A DNA stretch of 53,795 nt, from positions 1 to 53,795 of the forward strand of contig CANIVF010000030.1 of assembly GCA_947470895.1 (NCBI GenBank). Reading direction: 5' to 3'. Below are positions 26,066 to 35,315 of this stretch, in pieces. The stretch is from Bacteroidota bacterium (GTDB lineage Bacteria > Bacteroidota > Bacteroidia > Cytophagales > Cyclobacteriaceae). The first letter of the stretch is position 1; each line of letters begins with the position of its first letter. The notes below the pieces were generated by a model. That model saw nothing but the letters and a program-made list of their open reading frames with translations. It searched no databases and was not told where the DNA came from. The translations under genes and the position numbers were made by a program.

Positions 26066-26073
26066 TAATTTTG
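26066..26073 (+). promoter_or_regulatory. Candidate -7 promoter element TAATTTTG of ndk
   Basis: Perfect TAnnTTTG 43 bases before the ndk ATG, in the divergent spacer with the phosphoesterase gene. A TTTG at 26033-26036 is 29 bases upstream, longer than the usual 17-23. Confidence 0.4.
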
Positions 26074-26116
26074 CGCCCGATTTAAACCCTTGTGAAAACA
26101 ATAAATAATCAATAAA

Positions 26117-26536
26117 ATGACAGGAAACAGAACTTTTACGATGATTAAACCAGACGCTACCTCGGCTGGTAACACAGGTGCAATTACAAAAATGATTGAA
26201 GAGGCAGGCTTTCGCATTGTAGCGATGAAAAAAGTACAGTTAAGCGCTGAGCTGGCCGGCAAATTCTATGAAATACATAAAGAGCGCTCTTTCTACGGAG
26301 AACTTTGCGCTTATATGTCCAGCGGCTCAATCGTTCCAATGATTTTGGAGAAAGACAACGCAGTGGAAGATTTTCGCAAACTGATTGGTGCGACCGATCC
26401 TAAGAATGCCGCTCCAGGCACTATCCGTGCATTATTTGCAAAGTCCATTGATGCCAATGCCGTTCACGGCTCCGACTCTGATGAGAACGCTGCCATTGAA
26501 GGCAACTTTTTCTTCTCACAATTCGAACGCTTTTAA
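26117..26536 (+). CDS. ndk: Nucleoside diphosphate kinase
   Basis: 139 residues, the standard size. It opens with [10 protein letters not shown] (about 4-13, nucleotide-binding Lys). The catalytic phospho-histidine is His117 in [12 protein letters not shown]. The C-terminus, NFFFSQFER, is typical. It equilibrates nucleoside di- and triphosphates. The divergent pairing with an NrnA-like gene is common in Bacteroidota. Closed by a clear terminator. Confidence 0.96.
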   Translation: MTGNRTFTMIKPDATSAGNTGAITKMIEEAGFRIVAMKKVQLSAELAGKFYEIHKERSFYGELCAYMSSGSIVPMILEKDNAVEDFRKLIGATDPKNAAPGTIRALFAKSIDANAVHGSDSDENAAIEGNFFFSQFERF

Positions 26537-26541
26537 GAACA

Positions 26542-26568
26542 AACCCCGCTAGTCGGGGTTTTCTTTTT
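26542..26568 (+). terminator. Rho-independent terminator after ndk
   Basis: AACCCCG (26542-26548) pairs perfectly with CGGGGTT (26554-26560) around CTAGT, followed by TTCTTTTT. It starts six bases after the ndk stop. Confidence 0.85.
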
Positions 26569-26606
26569 AAATTTTTCTCCTGCCCTATTCTTATTTAAAC
26601 GTCTCT

Positions 26607-29468
26607 ATGAAAATAAATCCTCTCTACTCAGAAAAATTTGAAGCCCGCCACAATGCACCTGACGCTTCACAAATCGCAGACATGCTAAAAGTGGTAAAGG
26701 CATCTTCAGTGGATGAACTGATTGACCAAACTGTGCCTGCCAACATTCGCTTGAAGAAAGCATTGCAGTTGCCCGCGGCACAGTCTGAGTTTGAGTTTTT
26801 GAGGGATTTCAAAAAACTGATGTCGAAGAATAAGATCTACAAATCCTATATCGGCACGGGCTATTATAACTGTATTACTCCCGGAGTAATTCTGCGCAAC
26901 ATTCTGGAGAACCCGGGATGGTACACGGCTTACACTCCTTATCAGGCAGAAATTGCGCAAGGCCGCATGGAGGCGTTGATCAATTACCAAACGATGGTGA
27001 TCGACCTTACGGAAATGGAAATCGCGAATGCGTCATTGTTGGATGAAGCCACCGCTGCTGCAGAAGCCATGCACTTATTGTATGCTTCCCGCAAAGGAAA
27101 TAAGAAAAACGCAAACACTTTCTTTGTGGATGAAAATGCTTTTCCACAAGTGATTGATCTGCTTAAGACACGCTCTGAACCTATTGGTGTGAAGCTGGTG
27201 GTTGGAAATGTTTCAGCATTAGATATTACTGCTGCTGATTTATTTGCTGTATATCTTCAGAACCCGGATAACAACGGTGAGATTAAAGACCACACCGCAT
27301 TCATTGCCGCTGCTCATGAAAAAGAAGTATTCGTAGTGATGGGAGCTGACCTAATGAGTTTGCTCTTAATGAAATCACCCGGTGAAATGGGTGCCGATGT
27401 TGTGGTTGGAAATTCACAACGCTTTGGTGTGCCCATGGGTTTTGGCGGGCCACACGCTGCGTTCTTTGCTACCAAAGAAGAGTTCAAAAGACAGATTCCG
27501 GGAAGGATTATTGGCGTATCGATCGATGCGCAAGGTAATCCTGCTTATCGCATGGCATTGCAAACCCGCGAGCAACACATTCGAAGAGAAAAAGCAACTT
27601 CGAATATCTGTACAGCACAGGTGTTATTGTCAGTAATGGCGAGCATGTATGCTGTCTATCACGGAGCAGAAGGCTTAAAGAAAATTGCAGGCCGCATTCA
27701 AGGTCTTACCCAACTTCTTGATAAAGGACTTAACGCTGTCGGCATCAAACAAGTAAATAAAAATTACTTCGACACGATTAAAATTGCGATTGCTGATGCG
27801 AAATCGATTCAGCAAAAAGCAGAAGCTGCCGAAATCAATTTCAAATATTTCCATGATAATCACATTGGAATTTCATTGGATGAAACATCCACGGTTCAGG
27901 ATGTTGAAAAAATAATTTCCGTCTTCTCAGGCAACACTTCGGTGAAGAACGAAACCGTAAGTGAATTAAATTGGCCATCATCGCTGATCCGTTCATCCAG
28001 TTTCTTGACACATCCTGTTTTCAATTCGCACCACTCCGAACATGAGATGTTGCGCTACATCAAAAGATTAGAGAATAAAGATTTATCCATGGTGCACTCA
28101 ATGATCCCATTGGGTTCATGCACCATGAAGTTAAATGCCACTACCGAAATGATTCCGGTAACGTGGCCTGAGTTGGCAGGCATTCATCCTTTTGCGCCTG
28201 CCAGTCAGACAGAAGGTTATCAACTCATGATTGCCAACCTTGAAAACTGGTTGAAAGAAATCACGGGATTCACTGGGGTATCATTGCAACCTAACAGCGG
28301 TGCTCAAGGAGAGTATGCTGGCTTGATGGTGATCAGAGCGTATCATCAAAGCAGAAAAGATGATCATAGAAATATTGCATTGATACCCGCATCGGCACAC
28401 GGCACCAATCCAGCCAGTGCAGTGATGGCCGGTATGGATGTAGTTGTGGTGAAATCTGACGAAGAAGGAAAAATTGATGTTGCTGATCTCAAAGCAAAAG
28501 CAGCGCAGTACAAAGACAATCTTTCTTGCTTGATGGTAACTTATCCATCCACACATGGTGTGTTTGAAGAAGCGATCATCGACATCTGTGAAACCATTCA
28601 CGCCCATGGCGGATTGGTGTATATGGATGGCGCCAACATGAATGCACAGGTTGGATTAACATCACCTGCCATCATTGGTGCCGATGTGTGTCACTTAAAT
28701 CTTCATAAAACATTTTGTATTCCGCATGGTGGTGGTGGCCCTGGCATGGGCCCTATTTGTGTGAATGATAAATTAAAACCCTTCTTACCGGGACATGCTT
28801 TTGTTAAAACTGGTGGCGAGCATGCAATCACAGCCGTATCGGCAGCGCCCTGGGGCAGTGCAAGTATACTCGTGATTTCATACGCCTATATTGCTATGAT
28901 GGGAGGCGAGGGATTAACCAACGCCACCAAACTGGCCATCTTTAATGCCAATTATATTAAGGAGAGATTGAATGACAATTATAAAATATTGTATACCGGA
29001 ACCAAAGGTCGCTGTGCACACGAGATGATTGTAGACTGTCGTGATTTCAAAAAATCAGGTGTGGAAGTAGAAGATATCGCCAAGCGTTTGATGGATTATG
29101 GTTTCCATGCACCAACGGTTTCATTCCCTGTTGCCGGAACCTTAATGATTGAACCAACAGAAAGTGAACCAAAAGCAGAAATGGATCGCTTCGTGGATGC
29201 GTTGCTTGAAATCAGAAATGAAATCCGTGAAGTGGAAGAAGGCAAAGCGGATAAAGAAAATAACGTGCTGAAGCATGCACCTCACACCGCTTCGATCATT
29301 ACAGCCGATGCATGGACAAGACCTTACAGCAGACAAAAAGCTGCCTATCCACTTGCCTTTGTAAAAGAGACTAAGTTCTGGCCAAGCGTTAGTCGTATCG
29401 ATAATGCGTATGGAGATCGAAATTTAGTTTGCAATTGTTTGCCGACAGAAGAATATGCAAAGGCCTAA
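26607..29468 (+). CDS. gcvP: Glycine dehydrogenase (decarboxylating), single-chain P protein
   Basis: 953 residues, the full-length fused form. The N-terminal half (about 1-440) carries [34 protein letters not shown] and the GGPHAAFF block. The C-terminal half has the glycine-rich loop [10 protein letters not shown] and the PLP-binding Lys near 701 in [21 protein letters not shown]. The P protein decarboxylates glycine and passes the aminomethyl group to the H protein. The other cleavage-system genes (gcvH, gcvT, lpd) are not in this window. It stands alone between the ndk terminator and a 160-base gap with only a weak hairpin (29500-29533). Confidence 0.96.
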   Translation: MKINPLYSEKFEARHNAPDASQIADMLKVVKASSVDELIDQTVPANIRLKKALQLPAAQSEFEFLRDFKKLMSKNKIYKSYIGTGYYNCITPGVILRNILENPGWYTAYTPYQAEIAQGRMEALINYQTMVIDLTEMEIANASLLDEATAAAEAMHLLYASRKGNKKNANTFFVDENAFPQVIDLLKTRSEPIGVKLVVGNVSALDITAADLFAVYLQNPDNNGEIKDHTAFIAAAHEKEVFVVMGADLMSLLLMKSPGEMGADVVVGNSQRFGVPMGFGGPHAAFFATKEEFKRQIPGRIIGVSIDAQGNPAYRMALQTREQHIRREKATSNICTAQVLLSVMASMYAVYHGAEGLKKIAGRIQGLTQLLDKGLNAVGIKQVNKNYFDTIKIAIADAKSIQQKAEAAEINFKYFHDNHIGISLDETSTVQDVEKIISVFSGNTSVKNETVSELNWPSSLIRSSSFLTHPVFNSHHSEHEMLRYIKRLENKDLSMVHSMIPLGSCTMKLNATTEMIPVTWPELAGIHPFAPASQTEGYQLMIANLENWLKEITGFTGVSLQPNSGAQGEYAGLMVIRAYHQSRKDDHRNIALIPASAHGTNPASAVMAGMDVVVVKSDEEGKIDVADLKAKAAQYKDNLSCLMVTYPSTHGVFEEAIIDICETIHAHGGLVYMDGANMNAQVGLTSPAIIGADVCHLNLHKTFCIPHGGGGPGMGPICVNDKLKPFLPGHAFVKTGGEHAITAVSAAPWGSASILVISYAYIAMMGGEGLTNATKLAIFNANYIKERLNDNYKILYTGTKGRCAHEMIVDCRDFKKSGVEVEDIAKRLMDYGFHAPTVSFPVAGTLMIEPTESEPKAEMDRFVDALLEIRNEIREVEEGKADKENNVLKHAPHTASIITADAWTRPYSRQKAAYPLAFVKETKFWPSVSRIDNAYGDRNLVCNCLPTEEYAKA

Positions 29469-29630
29469 GTCTAAGAAGAGAATTTAACTTTCTGAATTGA
29501 ATACAAACGGTCAAATTGCAGGTTTTTTGTATTAATGTAAATTTTTCAAAAAAATCAACAGCCAGTGGAATACTCTGCCGGTTACGCTAACGAAGCTATT
29601 TAAATGTACAAGCAACTTGTGAATTGAGAA

Positions 29631-30449
29631 CTAATTCAAATTAAAATAGAAGTCACCCATTAATGAATTACTCTCCCAAGGTACCTGTGTATTGTTAGAC
29701 TCCTTGCTGACTTCTATCCTAACTTGTTTAAACACTTCTTCAACCTTAAGACCTGGCACATCCAAGTACTTCATGAGCTTAGACGTATATAGGCCATTCC
29801 TTCCTGTTCCATCAGAGGCCGTCATTCCCGGTGCTGTTGAATACGCAACAATAGATCCCACCGGGGCTTCGACTCGTAACATACCTTTCTCTCCGGACCT
29901 CGAAAAAGATTTAAATGGACTATTTCTACAGGCATCAAGAATCATGATGTTTAATTTATTATTGGACGCTTCCATATATCGCAAGATGGTGGAGACACCA
30001 ATACATTCGTCCGGCACCTCCTCCTGATATTCTATGCGTGCATCGATTGGAACTAAATAATTTTCACCTCCTACCTGAACACCATGACCGGAATAATAAA
30101 ACAAACCAATTGCACCGGAAGTAATTTTTGAACTGAACTTCTTGATGGCCTCTCTTATTTCTAATCGAGTGCCATCCAAAACTTTTATGACTTCAAAATT
30201 CTTTCTTGTCAACAGATCGGCAAGATCATTCGCATCATTGACAGAATTTTGCAAAGGGACCATTTTATAATTCTTGTTACCAATTACCAAAGCAACCCTA
30301 TTTTCTGAGGAGATAACACTACGGGCACTATCTAAACCCGGCTTAGTAATGTTATATTTCACCTCACCACTGCGCGCCTTAATAAGGTTTTGGGCCAAAA
30401 GACTTTGCCCCACGAATAATACAAATAGAAAAACTAAACCTGCTTTCAT
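29631..30449 (-). CDS. Secreted caspase-family (C14, p20-like) protease
   Basis: 272 residues. A signal peptide (hydrophobic core about 4-17, exit near LLAQ at 20) predicts export. The caspase fold starts at RVALVIGNKNY (about 51-61). The catalytic dyad is intact: His122 in YYSGHGVQ and Cys174 in LDACRNSPF, with an acidic residue at position 172 before the Cys. The block GSIVAYSTAPGMTASDG (about 198-214) and GLYTSKLMKYL (about 219-229) close the p20-like domain. There is no extra domain, so length is that of a minimal bacterial metacaspase/ortho-caspase. Specificity (Arg/Lys or Asp) cannot be read. It is divergent, with 46 bases between starts, from a secreted beta-sandwich protein and an outer-membrane barrel. 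Confidence 0.9.
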   Translation of the reverse strand: MKAGLVFLFVLFVGQSLLAQNLIKARSGEVKYNITKPGLDSARSVISSENRVALVIGNKNYKMVPLQNSVNDANDLADLLTRKNFEVIKVLDGTRLEIREAIKKFSSKITSGAIGLFYYSGHGVQVGGENYLVPIDARIEYQEEVPDECIGVSTILRYMEASNNKLNIMILDACRNSPFKSFSRSGEKGMLRVEAPVGSIVAYSTAPGMTASDGTGRNGLYTSKLMKYLDVPGLKVEEVFKQVRIEVSKESNNTQVPWESNSLMGDFYFNLN

Positions 30450-30471
30450 TGTTTGCCTAACTTCAAATCCC

Positions 30472-30479
30472 TATTTTTG
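30472..30479 (+). promoter_or_regulatory. Candidate promoter (TTTG at 30452-30455, TATTTTTG at 30472-30479)
   Basis: A perfect TAnnTTTG lies 16 bases after a TTTG that could act as the -33 element, slightly short of the usual 17-23 spacing. The ATG at 30496 follows 16 bases later. It sits in the 46-base divergent spacer. On the opposite strand no perfect element is present for the caspase gene. Confidence 0.5.
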
Positions 30480-30495
30480 GTTAAGATGTAAATTA

Positions 30496-31383
30496 ATGAA
30501 TTTTAAGTTAATTCAAATTCTCTTTTTACTACTGTCTATTTCATCACCTGAATTAAAAGCTCAGTTAATAGGTGATTTAACACACGAACCGTTCAGTGAT
30601 AAAATTGTAATAAGCTATAACCTGAACGGCATTGCTGCCCACCAGCGCCTTGAGGTAAGTCTATATTGTTCTGATGATAACTTTCAAAATGCCTTGAAAA
30701 ATGTTCATGGGAATGGAGTAGGCGGACAAGTAATCGGAAACGGCCAAAAGACCATTATCTGGGAAGTGTTGAAGGATCGCAATAGTTTGACCGGAATGAT
30801 TTCGTTCGAGATCAGAAGTTATGTTTTCAATGATTTAAAAACCGAATCCAAATCACTTGAAGAATCGGGCTCAAAAACAAATTCCCTGGAAGACAAAAAA
30901 TCGTTTTTGTACGCAGATATGTCATCATCAGTTGGTAACTTTCTTATTACCGTAAAAGATATGGTGAGTGCCTTTCGTAAAGCAACACCAGCCATCTTTA
31001 TTGACGATCCGCTAACGCTTCGAAATATGAATAACGCCATCATCAAGTACAATGATGCTTTTAATAAGCTAAATAATAATCGGATGGGTTACGAGAAACA
31101 AGTGATGCAATACTGGAACAACGAGGCATTAACTACTGATATTCGCTATATGTTTGATTACGCACTGGGCGAGCTTCACACTGTAAATGTGCTTGAATTG
31201 AATAGTTCGTTAAATACGATAAATGACATCGGACAGGGTAAAATTTCGGGCAGGAAAAATCAGAAGGATGCAAAAGACAAATTGTTCGCTGATATTTACC
31301 AAAATACAGGTCAGTTAGAAAAACGAATTCAGGAATTGGAGCGAAGGGCGAACAGAATTTTATATACACTTTCAAACCGATAA
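30496..31383 (+). CDS. Secreted beta-sandwich plus coiled-coil protein, partner of the caspase locus
   Basis: 295 residues from the ATG at 30496, which gives a clean signal peptide ending near ELKAQ at 23. The reading frame is open far upstream through the antisense of the caspase gene, but that part is a shadow. Residues about 25-115 form a beta-rich module with DKIVISYNLNG, LEVSLYCSDD, NGQKTIIWEVLKDR and MISFEIRSY. I know this pattern from beta-sandwich modules attached to caspase-like and SUMF-type proteins in Bacteroidota. Residues about 120-295 are helical and charged, ending in a heptad-like segment (QLEKRIQELERRANRIL). No enzyme motif. It is followed after 2 bases by the barrel gene. 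Confidence 0.75.
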   Translation: MNFKLIQILFLLLSISSPELKAQLIGDLTHEPFSDKIVISYNLNGIAAHQRLEVSLYCSDDNFQNALKNVHGNGVGGQVIGNGQKTIIWEVLKDRNSLTGMISFEIRSYVFNDLKTESKSLEESGSKTNSLEDKKSFLYADMSSSVGNFLITVKDMVSAFRKATPAIFIDDPLTLRNMNNAIIKYNDAFNKLNNNRMGYEKQVMQYWNNEALTTDIRYMFDYALGELHTVNVLELNSSLNTINDIGQGKISGRKNQKDAKDKLFADIYQNTGQLEKRIQELERRANRILYTLSNR

Positions 31384-31385
31384 CG

Positions 31386-32312
31386 ATGCGTACACGTAAA
31401 ATTATCCTTGTTCCGAGTGTATTGATCTTCTTTCAGCAATATGCTGTTGCCCAGGGAATAGACCAGGATAAATTAATTCGCATGCGTGATTCATTGGATA
31501 ATTTATTAATCGTTAATCCAACAACATCGGCCATCCTGGTAAAGCAACATGAACTAGAGTTGTATTCATTTAATAGCCTTTTAAACAATACAAAATTTAA
31601 TAACAAACAACGTAACAGTACCAACTTTGATGGTAAACAAATCCTGTTCAATTCAACATTCCAGATTAACTATGGAGTTTCAAGAAATAAGCGTATCAAC
31701 ATGGGTATTGATTTAAACTATAGAGCCTATCGCTATGATGCTAATGAAGGAAGCCCAGCCACTTCCATATTTAAAAATGACGCACAAAACACAGGTGCTT
31801 TCACGTATGCTGGATTAAGAGTTCGACTACAACCTTTTAAACGCATGTATAATTTTACCTACCAGAGTAATATCTGGCTTCCGGTTGCCTCTGCAGAAAA
31901 TCAAACATCGCTTAACGCCAGCAAAGTGAACTGGGGCAACACCTTCTTTTACTACAAATACTTTCAAAATAAAATTGGCTTATTTACGCAGGCCAATTTT
32001 ACAATTGCTTTGCCCGGTGCCAACAGTGAAGCTCATGCTAAAACTGAAATGTATATACCTCTTAATGCCACCTTAAGCTATGTTGCCAATCGTAAGAATA
32101 TTTTATTTGGATCACTTTCGTATAGTTGGATTACAACCGATATCAGTAAAACCTTTGAAGGAGGTGACAGTGACTTTGCACAATTTAGTATAGGTTATCA
32201 ACGGGTTTTAACCCGTAACTTCTTTGTAATGCTCAACTATACAGGCACCCTAATGTCTAGAAACTATGGGACATGGAATGGACTTAATATTGGAATAAGG
32301 TATCTCTATTAA
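31386..32312 (+). CDS. Outer-membrane beta-barrel protein of unknown function
   Basis: 308 residues. Signal peptide (cleavage near AVAQ at 23), then a helical/disordered lead (about 24-75). From about 85 on there are alternating amphipathic strands rich in Tyr, Phe and Asn (FNSTFQINYGVS, NMGIDLNYRAYRYD, FTYAGLRVRLQPF, NTFFYYKYFQN), ending in IGIRYLY with the terminal aromatic residue expected for BAM substrates. About 10-12 strands can be counted. No specific transporter family is recognised. It is co-transcribed with the secreted protein two bases upstream. Its stop lies nine bases from the convergent IPT/TIG gene stop. Confidence 0.8.
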   Translation: MRTRKIILVPSVLIFFQQYAVAQGIDQDKLIRMRDSLDNLLIVNPTTSAILVKQHELELYSFNSLLNNTKFNNKQRNSTNFDGKQILFNSTFQINYGVSRNKRINMGIDLNYRAYRYDANEGSPATSIFKNDAQNTGAFTYAGLRVRLQPFKRMYNFTYQSNIWLPVASAENQTSLNASKVNWGNTFFYYKYFQNKIGLFTQANFTIALPGANSEAHAKTEMYIPLNATLSYVANRKNILFGSLSYSWITTDISKTFEGGDSDFAQFSIGYQRVLTRNFFVMLNYTGTLMSRNYGTWNGLNIGIRYLY

Positions 32313-32321
32313 TCACTATTC

Positions 32322-35315
32322 TCACTCACAGCCGTTTGAGTTAATGATACCACACCCGCCAGTCGAATCGAATTTTAACTGCAACTGTCGGCCATTATTA
32401 TCCGTAAAAATCAATGTCGAACCACTTACTTGACCTGTCAACGTTAGGCTGCCATTAGAAAGTTGAAGAATTCCTTTATTCCAGGTTCCGCTCCAGGATC
32501 TGATGTTTGACGATACCCCATTGATTCCATAATACTCTTGAAACTGACAAAATGTACCTGTTTGGTTGGCGAGGTCTGCGGCATCTCTGAAATCTCCACG
32601 TATGTTAAAACAATGCACCGTATCACCTGTCACAGAAACAAAATGAGGATTTTCCCAATACGCGCTAATATCATTCTGCACAAAGTTAACGGGCAATGGT
32701 GGTGGAAGTATAACAAAAGGTGGCGGAAAAACACCAGGAGGAGGAACGCTTAATACCTGATAGGTGGTTTCAATGAATACAACATCATCAGAAGTATAGA
32801 ATAGTCTCAAGACCTTGCTTTGATTAGTTAAAGGCTTCAAATCATCTGGAACTTTCGTAGTAACATAATTGAAAGCTTTTAAATCAATGCCATTTACTCC
32901 GATAGTAGGAATCTTACTATCAAGGCTTAACTTTTTTACTGAGTTTAGATTTGTTCCTTCTATCAGAAAAGACCAGGATGCTGGATTATTGTTGGGGGAA
33001 AGTTTGCTAATAACCGGGGTGCCTAATAATGAAAAAGTCTGGTTATTAGAATTATCGACAGCTGTTTTAACATTCACATTAATACTTCTGCTTGTCGTGC
33101 CATTTACGGAAGCAGGAACTCTGACTTCAATCGATGTGGCGGATGATGAAATAAATGTGGATGTGGTTACCCCATCAAAACTTACGGACAATGCATTGGT
33201 GAGATTGGTGCCCGTGATGATAACTTTCTCATTGATGGTTCCTGAAGCAGGGGCAATAGAGGTTATTGCAGGTTTACCCAGCACCACAAAATTTGTTGCA
33301 CTCGATATCGCATTTACTACGGCATCTGTCTTAATACTTATTTTTCCAGAAGCTGCTCCAATAGGAACATCCACCACAATTTGATTGGCCGCAACGGATT
33401 TAATCGTTCCAACCAAATTATTAAAAAATCTTATTTCTGGATTGTATTGCAGGTTGGTTCCCGAAATAGTGATGGAAGTCCCAACCGTTCCGCCCGCAGG
33501 TGTAAAGGAAGTAATCGTAGGAGGTGGTAATACCTGAAAATCATTCACACTCGTAGTGATTCCTGCTGCGGTAGTAATACTCATTTTACCAGTAGTTGCT
33601 CCCGCAGGCACCTTAACAACAACCTGCACATCAGTACCTGTTCCTACCTTAATAGCAGTTATATTATTAAAAAATTTAATGACAGCTCCTGTTAGATACT
33701 GGCCTACTATGGTAACGTCTTTATCTACTCCGCCTTGAGCAGGAGTAATGCTCGTTATGATAGCTTTTGCAAGCAGTGTGAAATCCGTTGCGCTAAGTGC
33801 TCCATTTACATTTATTTTACCCGTAGATGCATCTGATGGTACCTGGCATATAATTTCTGTGGCTGTAACTTTTGATACTAAAGCCGCACCGCTTGCTCCA
33901 AATTTTATAATTGGAGATGATGGAAAATTAATGCCAGTGATCGTTACCACACTGCCGGGTGTGCCCGATGTTGGAGTAAACGAAGTTATTTGAGGCGTTC
34001 CGGTAACTATAAAATTATCTGTTGTTGAAAATGTACTTCCAATACTCTTTACAGAAATTTTACCTGTTACAGTACCGGCTAAAACCTCCACTTCCATTTG
34101 GGTATCCGTTTTGGAGTTTATTTTCAAATTAACCAATCCTATTTGAGCCGTAGTTACCGTAAGGAGATTAATCCCAGTTAGAATAATCTTAGTTCCAACC
34201 AAACCAGAAGCAGGAGAAAAACTACTTACTAATGGTGAACCCAAAACCACAAAATCCTGTGGTGATAGTGCAGTACCTGCTAACGTGGTAATTGAAATTT
34301 TGCCGCTTGATGCACCAACAGGTACCTTTGTTTTAATAACAAGCCCAGTATTAGAAATAACCTGAGCCAGAGTGGATCCGAATTTAACTTCGAATGCTCC
34401 AGAAAAATTCAAACCTGTGAGTGTTACATCCGTGCCTACATCGCCTGCTACTTTATCAATCGTAGTAATGACAGGAGGAGCAACAATCAATAATTTTTTA
34501 GATGACTTGGCCGTGCCACCGGAACCAGTTATATAAATAGTATCATTCACTGCTTCAGCTGGAACTCGGATTTCCATTAACTCAGAAGTTAAAGTCAAAA
34601 TCTCAGCTTCTTTACTTCCAATTGAGGCAATCAATACGGAACCAAGTTCCTTACCCAGGATCTGCACAATCGATCCGCTAGCGGCTTGTTCTGGACTAAA
34701 TGAATTAATGACTGGAGGCGACAACACCGTGAATGCAGCAGGCTGAGAAACTCCACTGAGTGTTGTGAGCACCAGGTCGGCAGCATCCTTAGATAGGCCT
34801 GACGGGATTATTACTTCTACTGTATCAGAATCTGTCTGAGTAAATACCGCTGATATCGGAGTTGATTGATCCGGTGATTTGAACTGAACAAAAGTAATAT
34901 CTTTTATGAATTCACCCAATACTTTAACTTTCGTTCCGGCACCTGCTTTATTAGGAATAACCTTGGTCACGGACGGTGCTGGTGGTAGAATGGTGAGTTT
35001 CTTTCTATCTGATTTTCCATACTTCGTCTCTACATGAATAGAAACCTCCGTTTTGATTTTCCTAACCGACAATGGCAAACTAATTTCGGTCAGTGCCACT
35101 GCTATCGCATTGTTTACTACGGTATCATTGATATAGACCAGGGTAGATCCAGGATCAAAATATTTTCCGGTTATTTTTAAAATACTCGCTGAGGATATGG
35201 GGTCCTTATCAAATGAGACAATCACCGGAGGCAATAAAACTTCATCCCTGATGCATCCATGAATAATTGCTCCCAGGATAATGATGTATATAAAAGAAAT
35301 CCTGAACTTCTTCAT
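32322..35315 (-). CDS. Large IPT/TIG-repeat surface lipoprotein with an unassigned C-terminal domain
   Basis: 997 residues. A lipoprotein signal peptide ends at IHGC (Cys21). Ten IPT/TIG Ig-like repeats of roughly 80-90 residues follow. Each opens with P-x-I/V-x-S-[FI]-x-P-x-x-[GA] and a strand ending TGxNL/F, at about 29, 113, 200, 280, 364, 447, 528, 611, 696 and 780. A Pro-rich linker (about 855-880) leads to a C-terminal domain of about 120 residues with four cysteines (in VHCFN, FCQFQ, GCGI and the final GCE) and a beta pattern (LQLSNGSLTLTGQV, STLIFTDNNGRQLQL). I do not recognise that domain. A surface-anchored, ligand-binding or adhesive role is likely. Its start overlaps the stop of the Ig/T9SS gene by ATGA. 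Confidence 0.85.
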   Translation of the reverse strand: MKKFRISFIYIIILGAIIHGCIRDEVLLPPVIVSFDKDPISSASILKITGKYFDPGSTLVYINDTVVNNAIAVALTEISLPLSVRKIKTEVSIHVETKYGKSDRKKLTILPPAPSVTKVIPNKAGAGTKVKVLGEFIKDITFVQFKSPDQSTPISAVFTQTDSDTVEVIIPSGLSKDAADLVLTTLSGVSQPAAFTVLSPPVINSFSPEQAASGSIVQILGKELGSVLIASIGSKEAEILTLTSELMEIRVPAEAVNDTIYITGSGGTAKSSKKLLIVAPPVITTIDKVAGDVGTDVTLTGLNFSGAFEVKFGSTLAQVISNTGLVIKTKVPVGASSGKISITTLAGTALSPQDFVVLGSPLVSSFSPASGLVGTKIILTGINLLTVTTAQIGLVNLKINSKTDTQMEVEVLAGTVTGKISVKSIGSTFSTTDNFIVTGTPQITSFTPTSGTPGSVVTITGINFPSSPIIKFGASGAALVSKVTATEIICQVPSDASTGKINVNGALSATDFTLLAKAIITSITPAQGGVDKDVTIVGQYLTGAVIKFFNNITAIKVGTGTDVQVVVKVPAGATTGKMSITTAAGITTSVNDFQVLPPPTITSFTPAGGTVGTSITISGTNLQYNPEIRFFNNLVGTIKSVAANQIVVDVPIGAASGKISIKTDAVVNAISSATNFVVLGKPAITSIAPASGTINEKVIITGTNLTNALSVSFDGVTTSTFISSSATSIEVRVPASVNGTTSRSINVNVKTAVDNSNNQTFSLLGTPVISKLSPNNNPASWSFLIEGTNLNSVKKLSLDSKIPTIGVNGIDLKAFNYVTTKVPDDLKPLTNQSKVLRLFYTSDDVVFIETTYQVLSVPPPGVFPPPFVILPPPLPVNFVQNDISAYWENPHFVSVTGDTVHCFNIRGDFRDAADLANQTGTFCQFQEYYGINGVSSNIRSWSGTWNKGILQLSNGSLTLTGQVSGSTLIFTDNNGRQLQLKFDSTGGCGIINSNGCE

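Noticed and set aside
29500..29533. Inverted repeat AATACAAA/TTTGTATT after gcvP as a terminator
   Set aside because: Eight A/T-rich pairs with a 17-base loop and no proper T-run after the stem; too weak to annotate.
30274..30495. 74-codon N-terminal extension of the beta-sandwich protein
   Set aside because: Antisense to the caspase gene. It would hide the clear signal peptide and spans the promoter element.
32538..33993. Plus-strand frames opposite the IPT/TIG gene
   Set aside because: Repeat-driven shadows. Their Val/Ile/Pro-rich translations repeat with the period of the IPT units on the other strand.
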